From positions 1-61,580 of the forward strand of contig NZ_JARRAF010000026.1 of the NCBI RefSeq assembly GCF_030129945.1: 61,580 nucleotides of DNA, given 5' to 3'. Positions 56,201 through 61,580 of the stretch are shown here, piece after piece (the first letter of the stretch is position 1; the number at the start of each line of letters is the position of its first letter). The notes beneath the pieces are model-generated. The model was not told the origin of the DNA, made no database searches, and saw only the letters and a list, made by a program, of their open reading frames with translations. Source of the stretch: Parachitinimonas caeni. GTDB lineage: Bacteria > Pseudomonadota > Gammaproteobacteria > Burkholderiales > Chitinimonadaceae. The translations under genes were made by a program, and so were the position numbers.

Positions 56201-59200
56201 GTCAGTCTGACCGATAGCCAGCGCAATACCAGCCGCTGGCTCTACAACAGCTTCAATCAGGTGACCAACGAATACGGCGCCATCACCGCCCGCGTCAACG
56301 AGCGAGGCCAGCTGCGGCAGGCCGTGCTGCTCAACCAGGCACGTTACGACCTGTTCGGACAAGTGCAGGAACAACGTGACGGCGAAGGCCATATCACCGT
56401 ATTCGACTACGACCGCGTCGGCCACAACACGGCGCAGTGGCATCGCATTACCGACCAGACCACGCTCAGCGCAGACGACATCAGCGCACTCAATAGCCGC
56501 AACGGCGCGACCGGCCAGTATTCCCTCGATAGCGCCCGCAGTTACGACGGCTTCGGCCGTCTGAGCGAAGAACAGGCCGATACGGCTGTCGCCAAAAACG
56601 TCTATCGCTACAACGTGGCCGATCAGCTGATCCAGATTCGCCGTACCGGCGATGTTTCCCAACTGTCAAAGGAAGCCGATTCCACTAACGTATCCACCAA
56701 AACGGGCACCCAAATTACCCAAGTTACCGAGCTCACCGACTACCGCTACGACAGCCGTGGTCAGCGGGTTCTCGAAGCCCGCTACCGTGAAAATCTGGCC
56801 ACCAGCCAGCTGCAGACCCGTCAGGACTTCGACAGCCAGGGCCATGTCATCGCCAGCCAGCAGCTTGAACTGCAGAACGGTCAGATCAGCAACCGAGGCA
56901 CCCGTCATGTCAGCGGTTACGATGTCTTTGGCAACAAGGTTTCGGAAAAGAACCTCTGGTGGAATGCCGCTGGCCAGGAAAACACCGCCGATGCCAAAAC
57001 CTGGGGCTACGACGCCACCGGGTTGCTGAAGAGCCATAGCGATCTGAGCAATAACGTCTACACCTACACCTACAACGCGGCCGGCCAGCAGGCCAGCCAG
57101 CGCATGACGCTGAGCGGCCAGAACGCCCGCAACGAAGAAACCACCGGTCTGCAGTACCGCACGGGCCGCATTGATCGCAGTTTTGCTTACGACGAAGCCG
57201 GCCACCTCATCAGCACTCGCGAGAGCCGTACCGCCAACGTCGCCGACTGGGTGAACGGTCAGACCGTGATCCGCGATCAGATCACCAATCTGGGCGATGC
57301 CACGCGACGTTACGACAGCGAAGGCCGCGTGGTAATGGAGCAGCAGGATCGTGGCAACCTCTACTGGGTGCAGGCCACCGCCTACGACAACGCCGGCCGG
57401 CTGGAACGCGTCGCCGCCAACGGCGTGGCCATGACCTACTACTACGACGGTGCCGGCAACCGTCGTGCCGTGCTGGGGGCCAGCATGGAGACAGCCGGCA
57501 CCCGTTGGGTGGGCTACAGCAACTGGTATCGCTACGACGACCGCAACCGCGTCGCCATCAGCCAGGGCATGCTGGTAGGCGAAGGTATCGTGGTTGCCCG
57601 CCGCTCACACTTCCTGCTGCAGCGGCCGGAAACCACTGTCGCCAACAATATGCCGAACTTTGCGGGGGCTTCCATCGCCATCCCGCCCGACCAGCAGGCC
57701 TACGACCTCAACAATAGCGGCACCAGCCTGCGTTACCGTGGCAGCGGCACGTTGCGAAGCGAAGTCACCACCAAGGAAAAGCGCCTCACCAATACGGACA
57801 TCAATGAATACACCGTTGGCGACAAGCTCGCTTACGATGACTTTGGCCGCGTCACGGCTTTCCGCCACAACAGCAATATGGCCGCCAATGCCAGCGATAG
57901 TGCCTATCTCAACCAAAGCCGGCGTCAGTACGACTATGCGGGCAGGGTCGGCGTCGAGGAAACCTTCAAGGAAGATGGCGCCTTCGATCAACGCCGATTC
58001 AATAATTACGATGCCGACGGTCGCCTGGTCCGCCAGCAATCCGTCAACCAACGCCAGATCTACGACAATCGCAATCGCTGGGTTAATGGCGAAATCCCTG
58101 AAACCGGCGGTAGCGCACCGACCAAAATTCAGGAAAACGTCATCACCAGCGTCAACTACACCTACACCGGTGAAACGCTGAAGTCGTATGGGGTGAAGGA
58201 CGAAAAATCCGGCCAGACCACGACCTATGACTACGCCTATGCGGGTTTCGAGAGCTGGAAGGAAGTCAGCCAGACCGCCAAGACACAGTTCTCCAATGGG
58301 CAAAACAGCGTAGGCGAAACCACCACCTCGCTCGACGACTACGGCAACGCCCTGAAGATCCGCGACACCCAAAGCCCGAGTGGTGACCGTGTGATGAAGT
58401 ACGACATCGATGGCCGCCTGCTGGAAAAACGCCGGGGTTCAGATGCCCGAGCCCAGCGTTTTGCCTACGCCGGCGGCAATATCATCGGCAGCACGGCCGG
58501 CACCGATGCCGGCCAGGGCAGCGACTTCGACTACAACTACACCGCCCTGTCGGCCAAGGCTCTGCCAACCACCACCCAGAGCAATTACGTCGTCAACACT
58601 GGTGATACTTTGCAGAAGATTGCACTGGCCACCTGGGGCGATGCCAACCTGTGGTATCTGGTCGCCGACGCCAACGGCATCAAACCGACCGACACCCTGA
58701 AACCGGGCAGCACGCTGAAGATTCCGAGCACCGTCACCGCCGCCAACCGCTCGGACACCTTCAAGCCCTACAACGCCCAGAAACTGATCGGCGACACCAC
58801 GCCGAACATTCCACCACCACCGCCACTGCCACAGAAAGACCAGTGTGGCCTGGCGCAGGTCATGATGATCGCCGTTGCCATCGTGGTCACGGTTTACACG
58901 GCAGGGGCTGTTGCCAGCGCACTGGGCGCCAGCGTAGGTGGCGCGGTGGGTACCACTGCAGCCATTGGTAGCGCCTCAATTGCAGCGGGAACAACTGCTG
59001 CGGTAACCGCCGCAAGCGTTGGCACCATGGCCACCGGCGCAGCCGTGCTCGGTGGCACCTTTGGTGCGACCGGCCTTGTAGCCGCTGCCGTTGGCGGGGC
59101 GGTCGGCAGCGTTGCCAGCCAGGCGCTCGGCGTCGCCTTGGGGGTGCAGGACAGCATCAGCTGGAAGGGGGTTGCCACGTCAGCACTCGGTGCGGGCCTC

Positions 59201-60712
59201 ACCGCCGGCATCGGCAGCAGCGGCCTGGGGGACGCGATCAAAGGCTTGGGCTATGGCAAAACCGCCACCACGGCGCTCACCGCCGCCGCCAGCTCTGCCA
59301 TCACCCAGGGGGTGATGTCGATGGCAGATATGGGTAGTTTCAGCTGGCGCAACGTGGCCGCTGCAGCAATTGCCGCACCGATTACCGAGGCCATCAGCGA
59401 CCATATCTTTGGTACCGTAGACACCAAAACCGGCAGAGTCACCAAAAATGGCGCCGAATGGGCGCGCGGTAGCAACTTCATGGCCAACGTCGCCAACAAC
59501 TTCGCCGGAGGCGTCGTCAACCGCGCCGCGCAAATCCTGGTTCACGGCGAAGGCAAACTCAACGTTGCCAGCATCGCCGCCAATGCGTTTGGCGATGCGC
59601 TGGGGAATAGTATTGCGGGGAGGAGTAGAGAGGCACTATACGAATCGCGAGACAATAGGCACATATTGTTCAACGCCGCAGCAACCAAGGCTACCAATCT
59701 CAAAAATCGCGACGGCGTTGAGGTATACGACCCAAATACCGGGCTCGTTCAGTCTTATAAGTTAACTACCGGCTCGACTCAGATGCCGGCTCACTCCACA
59801 GACCAATCAGATGAGGCTGCATTTATCTGGGAGCCCAAGGAAAGCTATCCAATGGACTTTCTGGAAGACAGCGTCGCAGGGTTTGGTGGTCGCAGCAAAG
59901 GCCCACAAAATAGCTCCCCTAAAAAGCCACTGACGAATGATGCCCCCAACTTCGCATTCAGCGATGGGCGGGATGCACGCGACATCCAAGCGGGCTTCAT
60001 GTATCAGGCGCGGATGAAAACAATGCTGAGTAGAATTCAGCAACAAAGAGAAAACGAAGCAAGCCTCCCCCAAATGATGGCATCACCGCCACCGACGGAG
60101 GTCAACCCTTGGTATAAAGGTTGGTCGTCTTTCCTTGGACTGGTTAACGACAGTTTTGGAATGGCTCAAGGCGCGGCGGTTACGGTAGCGGGAACTACTT
60201 TGTTCTTAGCACCAGAACCAACCACATTGAGTAAATGGGGAGGGGCTGCAATGGTTGCCTATGGAGCTCCCTTTGCTACTAAAAGCGCAGGTGGATTCCT
60301 CTTAAATTGTCATAACCTCCTGACTGCTTTAAGTGGCTCAAAACTCGAGACGGATTATTTACCCGGTAGTGTCTTAGAAGTTGTAGCGCAGCGATATTGG
60401 GGCACCCCAGAAAGTCAGCGTGTCGCCGTAGCTGCGGACTTGGCTTGGGGGCTCCCGATGGGGCGTGCTTTCACCGCAACGCAAGTTCCCATCAGAGCGA
60501 CTTTAAACCCTCGCGTCGCTGCGCTATTTCAGCCTAGATACATTTACACTACCGCTGAACAGCAATTAATTACTCAAACATCTGGAGCATGGAGCACAAT
60601 CAGCAAAATCGAGAAGCCTGCCGTAACGATGGACGTCCTCAATAAGAAATATGAAAATATTCTCCTGCCTGTTTATGACCAGATGAAGAAAAGCCAAAAT
60701 GAGTCACAGTAA
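47294..60712 (+). CDS. Giant RHS/YD-repeat protein (4472 aa), candidate polymorphic toxin
   Basis: 4472 aa. Residues 1-160 are a non-repetitive head (GRGLDATLVRTYNSQAKF). Then come long arrays of YD repeats (YDAAGR / YDALGR type), the RHS shell. Interruptions: a DUF4214-like stretch at about 1597-1720, a duplicated non-YD module (about 1835 and 1921), and a non-YD insert at about 2709-2955. A LysM domain (YVVNTGDTLQKIA) lies at about 3763-3813. Then Pro-rich and Gly/Ala-rich membrane-like segments (about 3838-3960) and a pretoxin-like region. The last 360 residues (from about 4109) have lower GC and no YD repeats; this is where toxin domains sit in such proteins, but I do not recognise one. 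No signal peptide is evident, so the export route is open. Confidence 0.9.
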   Translation: MVAIVAGRDTGLFSGSAIAQIGAGQQSGVQGRSGESVAVNVTNGNLVLQRQDELLSGRGLDATLVRTYNSQAKFSDDNSDAWWLAGYRRLQNLQGNIGANGSTIERVTGDGSVQRFTCSGGVYRSTDGDGAHDTLSFGNGSWTWTDGSSQATETYSAFGSVYRLVASNDLSGNPLTYSYNGDLLSRISTANGEAIELTYNGRNLTSERVIKADGNVTRTYYAYDEQNRLKQVTVDLSPDDNTTTDGKIYQTVYRYDGNSNRLAGIEQTDGSRLSFTYVQVAGEYRLETVTDALSRVTRFSYNTTTRTTTVFDPYSNATLYTYDGEQRLLSVTAPTTSAGAQSVGFEYDAAGNLYRSTDAQGNVVTYSYDAAGNQTSQQDALGNRIERSYGSANQLLTETSFAVPDPDGVAGAATASQPMTTRFAYDSQLNLRFVVSAEGRVTEYRYNAQGQRTSQIAYLGGLYPLSGLGKDAALTEAQLLAWSNGQSKAQTSREDYGYSLRGLNDVTTRYTQVDSNGNGVAAGASITRQTYDTAGRLLTSVDANTNQTSYSYDGLGRLLSTTDANQKATLHSYDDAGRTITHTLANARVDTEVYDAAGQLISKLTGGQLPVQYRYDNAGRLAWSQDANGTRQYRLYDEANRLVGEVDAGTSQLTEHLYNQRGEKVRTIRYLNPLSYEGFVALTKPDGSPANPSLDKLRPAADAAHDLSVWYLYDKAGRQTKTVDAQGYVSETRYDGAGRIVAEIRYATPQATLPTATSKAEDIQPSATDSRVSRRFYDNDGKLVGTLDAAGYLNTIDYDKAGRAWHAVRYATAVNATLAASSTLAQLQPAANAAQDQHSYTFYDGQNRAIGTLDAERYLSEVRYDAAGNKLSETRYATPVASSLNLSASSTLDSLRPADSPLDHTQSFTYTKLLQVETTTATDGTVSRFTYDAMGQRTQTVIGSNAGNDARYSLTRYNALGQVIAELNGEGAALAIAAATPAAADTLWAKYGVSYQYDAIGRRTQAISRNPVDDKEVRTLFYYDGGDNLVYTVNAQGDVLINFYSRLGQLTDTRKLVKRVAADTLAKWQGGDFNTISAHIGTLTGTDDLAEHYEYNARGEKVLTLTSAGGRETFSYTAFGELKDSLSALGDNRNRHASFVYDARGLLKEATVDGTEAKTSRTEYDAFGRVVQTTSAGNVVQRQRYDRLGRVVTVQGAQNSSATFDAFGRVLTQTDAYGRTTTTVYDDKLRTITVTTPEGIKTVTEKNRFGETFKLTDGEGNVSEYAYDRNGRLITTKRPVSADEYQETTQSYDAAGRLTDTVLKTYRKAGNAFQVVDAKGVVTRFEYDAANRVLAKRTDPDGLNLATRYAFDGVGRTIQTTDPAGTVTVTEYDAGGRVKATVIDPKTTANPNGLNLRTEYTYDTQGAVLTVIEGAGSTQPKTTQYIYDVQGRREQEIVDPAGLKLTTTYRYDRDDRVISKTDGEGRITRFAYDNRGLLVMEVNHQGEVVESIYDNSNRLIEKRQWANRMSDAATLPAVLKNTDRRSLRNDALDKRQRFIYDKDGRNIFEIGPDGQITERIYDKRGLVVGERRYASAVLADVPAIRDANGNLTRLNGSDYANLLYSRLLNRQPDAPSFANYMESLRKHPELRGPGLAQDILNAGEFKTAWAGYSLPLDGAANNRNFVIWAYRTLLGRTQDPSVSEVDGWMGLLRTENTAKRGELVWAFLTSDEAIDNNIDNATQREWTFLRDYRNDATDSVLSRGYDALGREQTLTVNGITVATNRYDAAGNLFTVTNAASTASRFEYDAAGRKTRETDAKGQVTEFVYDAASRIKERRQWTLATQALAGGVLRREADGSYTFHGPEGEQINFTAQTSYLDIARRSPALARAWQASYGFRIGYAIVAQPQAARHASELAALWANSQPGQSMDWAQGKWVRNLDDSATYTDPQGQVFRLTQSMSVAEIASLSPAIAQQWQRDYGLQLASDQSVLNAGDTARMNADFQAYFSKPVHDAKEDLVTGYLYDAAGRLKTLTNPDGSSEKYEYDSIGRKTQLTNVRGSVTTYTFDGAGRLNTETSAAIPVMTAAEAQIGYPQLITRYVYDKAGNLTERWENDGAGVAEQKRVTKFFYNAAGRQYALEQPTFARANGTPALDNEGLYNLASLNLASLSTSKVPRSETAYDAFGNAVAHLDEAGNWSCKSYDGSGRVRFEVDPLGQVTEHRYDMFGNQKELIRYGGRISTPANATGYTTAELAAKVAGLDQNDKRVMRYEYDRNGQLVKTIEPKAYQFNQSGTAEAGKFERETRQVYNKLGQLVKQSVTLDATQTADTYFYYDALGRKVGQVDAGGYLSTWNYDERGNAFVDVQYSAALRAGSYNADSKLADLIEQVANRSDKGSSSARVHRQVYDRMNRAIADVQVNAHAGMGVRGDLTTFNRYDAAGNLIVLTDARGNSHYRYYDALGRLALELNATGDLNGELQYTAIGHSYNAFGNEVRTLRYGETLARSRLGASPEALSPNSVFDMFSKTLVHKVETRRFDAAGHQIEYRLDAEGIQGGSIRQSWLYDAQGRAVLEWTANQNADGAQNNTVRSFVFDAAGRQTATIERLGGVGTATRLVTTSVDYNSYGDITRRAINNETQSLYRYDEAGRIWARYEKGSWSASFYNRAGQETARLVSPVEGAIANAASAEALGLNVVADSSGRRIINASPVWRRSYTDYNALGQVTRQIDPTFNTSVGGLFYAPDTKTQLRPASGDIKTAPIMVPKTGGNISGPEGEVQKGTRITLLPRWLSVAGVTGLTGKLTIETSFTLNGVARTISKEADLNSTAVYPDDIEDPANAVQISEPVVRVYGTVNGSRQLLRDSTQAPIALLSLPRQTPDSAVSWVRVRQPDNSWKVFAPDTSLDGDFNRQEIDKLLGGSAGPREVEIIKMMPGIGLTADMDSIALAKHAVGYARFNLSRVNGQTQLALTGDGLITATTAERFMEQDRWGNRVSLTDSQRNTSRWLYNSFNQVTNEYGAITARVNERGQLRQAVLLNQARYDLFGQVQEQRDGEGHITVFDYDRVGHNTAQWHRITDQTTLSADDISALNSRNGATGQYSLDSARSYDGFGRLSEEQADTAVAKNVYRYNVADQLIQIRRTGDVSQLSKEADSTNVSTKTGTQITQVTELTDYRYDSRGQRVLEARYRENLATSQLQTRQDFDSQGHVIASQQLELQNGQISNRGTRHVSGYDVFGNKVSEKNLWWNAAGQENTADAKTWGYDATGLLKSHSDLSNNVYTYTYNAAGQQASQRMTLSGQNARNEETTGLQYRTGRIDRSFAYDEAGHLISTRESRTANVADWVNGQTVIRDQITNLGDATRRYDSEGRVVMEQQDRGNLYWVQATAYDNAGRLERVAANGVAMTYYYDGAGNRRAVLGASMETAGTRWVGYSNWYRYDDRNRVAISQGMLVGEGIVVARRSHFLLQRPETTVANNMPNFAGASIAIPPDQQAYDLNNSGTSLRYRGSGTLRSEVTTKEKRLTNTDINEYTVGDKLAYDDFGRVTAFRHNSNMAANASDSAYLNQSRRQYDYAGRVGVEETFKEDGAFDQRRFNNYDADGRLVRQQSVNQRQIYDNRNRWVNGEIPETGGSAPTKIQENVITSVNYTYTGETLKSYGVKDEKSGQTTTYDYAYAGFESWKEVSQTAKTQFSNGQNSVGETTTSLDDYGNALKIRDTQSPSGDRVMKYDIDGRLLEKRRGSDARAQRFAYAGGNIIGSTAGTDAGQGSDFDYNYTALSAKALPTTTQSNYVVNTGDTLQKIALATWGDANLWYLVADANGIKPTDTLKPGSTLKIPSTVTAANRSDTFKPYNAQKLIGDTTPNIPPPPPLPQKDQCGLAQVMMIAVAIVVTVYTAGAVASALGASVGGAVGTTAAIGSASIAAGTTAAVTAASVGTMATGAAVLGGTFGATGLVAAAVGGAVGSVASQALGVALGVQDSISWKGVATSALGAGLTAGIGSSGLGDAIKGLGYGKTATTALTAAASSAITQGVMSMADMGSFSWRNVAAAAIAAPITEAISDHIFGTVDTKTGRVTKNGAEWARGSNFMANVANNFAGGVVNRAAQILVHGEGKLNVASIAANAFGDALGNSIAGRSREALYESRDNRHILFNAAATKATNLKNRDGVEVYDPNTGLVQSYKLTTGSTQMPAHSTDQSDEAAFIWEPKESYPMDFLEDSVAGFGGRSKGPQNSSPKKPLTNDAPNFAFSDGRDARDIQAGFMYQARMKTMLSRIQQQRENEASLPQMMASPPPTEVNPWYKGWSSFLGLVNDSFGMAQGAAVTVAGTTLFLAPEPTTLSKWGGAAMVAYGAPFATKSAGGFLLNCHNLLTALSGSKLETDYLPGSVLEVVAQRYWGTPESQRVAVAADLAWGLPMGRAFTATQVPIRATLNPRVAALFQPRYIYTTAEQQLITQTSGAWSTISKIEKPAVTMDVLNKKYENILLPVYDQMKKSQNESQ

Positions 60713-61277
60713 TTTGCCACCACAATCAAAAGTCCTCAGGCGCATTGCTATTTTAAGCTCGTGGCTGTTTATCGCCCCCCTCGCCCTCGCCGCAGTGGAT
60801 TGTGATAGCGCCTATCAAGACCGTCTCAAGTCTGACTTGAAACTGTCTTATCAGGCATTTGATCAGACCATGAAGGGTGGGTTTCGGGCCTTGGATGAGC
60901 TGGGGTGTACCAAGGCGGCGGGGGATTTGATTGAGGCTTACATCCAGGTCAACAACGCCAATCAATCATCCCTGCGCTGGCATATTGCTCAATTGCGCGC
61001 CAAGGAGGGGCGCGCTGAGGAGGCAATCAAATATGCGAAAACGGTTTTAAGTAAGTCGGAAGATTTTTCCAAAGACCCTTTGCGCTGGAATGATTATGTA
61101 TTGGCCACCATCGCCTTTTTGGAACGCGACAAGGAAAAACTGGTTTTGCATCGAAATAAAGTAGCCGAAGGCAAGGAAGCCTACTTTGGCAATGCCTTGA
61201 ATTTGAAGCTACTCGATGCACTGATCAAGCATTTTGATAAAAACTACGAATATGCAAGCCGTCATATTGAATCGTAG
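60699..61277 (+). CDS. Candidate immunity protein, small exported helical protein
   Basis: 192 aa. The start overlaps the RHS stop by 14 bases, so the two are tightly linked. N-terminal signal peptide or anchor (IAILSSWLFIAPLALAAVDC). The remainder is helical with TPR-like pairs (SLRWHIAQLRAKEGRAEEAI, KYAKTVLSKSEDFSKDPLRW). Position directly after an RHS tail, small size, low GC and an envelope signal fit a cognate immunity protein protecting the periplasm or membrane; that role is inference. Family not recognised. Confidence 0.65.
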   Translation: MSHSNLPPQSKVLRRIAILSSWLFIAPLALAAVDCDSAYQDRLKSDLKLSYQAFDQTMKGGFRALDELGCTKAAGDLIEAYIQVNNANQSSLRWHIAQLRAKEGRAEEAIKYAKTVLSKSEDFSKDPLRWNDYVLATIAFLERDKEKLVLHRNKVAEGKEAYFGNALNLKLLDALIKHFDKNYEYASRHIES

Positions 61278-61332
61278 CTTTATTAAATAGCCTGGAATAA
61301 GTAGTATTTTCTGTTCAGCCCACACACCATCG

Positions 61333-61580
61333 GTAACCGTCCGACCATCCCACCTTGCGGCTGGGTTTCGAATCAGGTAGCGGTGGTTGGATTGATGGGT
61401 AGCAACTCATCAATCCGGCTATAGGGCCAGGTTGGAAGGCGTTCGAGGGTGGTGGTCAGCCAAGCCAGGGGTTCGAGGCCGTTGAGCTTGGCGGTGGCCA
61501 GCAGACTTTGAATGGCTGCGGCGCGGCGGCCAGCGCGTTCGGAGCCTGTGAACAGCCAGTTCTTGCGCCCCAGGGCAATC
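61333..61580 (-). mobile_element. IS66-family element, cut by the window end
   Basis: The element probably begins near 61333 with GTAACCGTCCGACC; IS66-type ends often start GTAA, but the other end lies outside the window, so the boundary and an 8-bp target duplication cannot be tested here. It carries the transposase gene end described separately. Confidence 0.55.
61373..61580 (-). CDS. IS66-family transposase (TnpC), C-terminal fragment
   Basis: The last 68 or so codons are in the window; the gene continues beyond it. The translation includes ALGRKNWLFTGSERAGRRAA, then AIQSLLATAKLNGLEPLAWL and LPINPTTAT at the end, the characteristic C-terminus of IS66 transposases (ALRPLALGRKNWLF-type, then DDLLP). 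Read in frame from the stop at 61373-61375. It lies just downstream of the candidate immunity gene, a common place for IS insertions near polymorphic toxin loci. Confidence 0.88.
   Translation of the reverse strand, partial: IALGRKNWLFTGSERAGRRAAAIQSLLATAKLNGLEPLAWLTTTLERLPTWPYSRIDELLPINPTTAT

Noticed and set aside
48000-60000. CRISPR array suspected from regular repeats
   Set aside because: The repetition is at protein level (YD repeats) with variable DNA spacing and no identical short repeats and unique spacers.

Overview
The window looks like a GC-rich betaproteobacterial chromosome (Chromobacteriaceae/Chitinibacteraceae- or Burkholderiales-like). This rests on the kynA-kynU pair, the chrBA operon, the prkA-yeaH-ycgB stress operon, giant RHS proteins and a LytS/LytTR system. 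The genus cannot be fixed by eye. No rRNA, tRNA or CRISPR array was seen. Genes are densely packed, many with 4-bp ATGA overlaps. Several simple hairpin terminators lie between units.

Layout. 1-4.1 kb: polysaccharide deacetylase, a LytTR regulator with its histidine kinase, and a SprT-like metalloprotease. 4.2-6.4 kb: a Tat-exported spermidine-dehydrogenase-like flavoprotein and a 70-aa helix-hairpin-helix-like protein. 6.5-9.5 kb: an AT-rich island on the minus strand that reads as a ribosomally made peptide (RiPP) locus. It has two paralogous double-glycine precursors, a radical SAM maturase, an exported S41 peptidase, a good sigma70-type promoter and a folded 5' leader. 9.87-13.06 kb: chromate resistance (chrB, chrA, rhodanese-ChrB fusion) with a duplicated chrA tail. 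13.1-16.3 kb: a secreted glycoside hydrolase with two carbohydrate-binding modules, and a tyrosine recombinase. 16.3-20.5 kb: a metal-uptake unit (DUF2946-like, TonB receptor, PepSY protein).

21-26.6 kb: an RNA-repair pair (RNA ligase plus HD-polynucleotide kinase), two genes of unknown role, a GFA-family protein, a small exported protein and a second tyrosine recombinase. 26.9-31.8 kb: prkA-yeaH-ycgB with a structured leader. 32-39.4 kb: a phosphatase, an exported beta-propeller-like protein, and a porin/PstS-like/GGDEF-EAL operon. 39.5-44.1 kb: tryptophan catabolism (kynA-kynU), an FAD oxidoreductase and a KfrA-like coiled-coil DNA-binding protein. 44.5-46.7 kb: katG. 47.3-61.3 kb: a 4472-aa RHS/YD-repeat protein with an atypical C-terminal tail, followed by an overlapping small exported protein (candidate immunity). 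The window ends inside an IS66-type transposase gene.

Two threads run through the window. First, a short repeat with core TTAGGCTCTGTTGACG recurs, often lying on the stop codons of genes. Second, the RiPP locus: its two precursors each carry three Asn-x-hydrophobic-Cys motifs, suggesting a radical-SAM thioether peptide. That locus is the best candidate here for an undescribed system.
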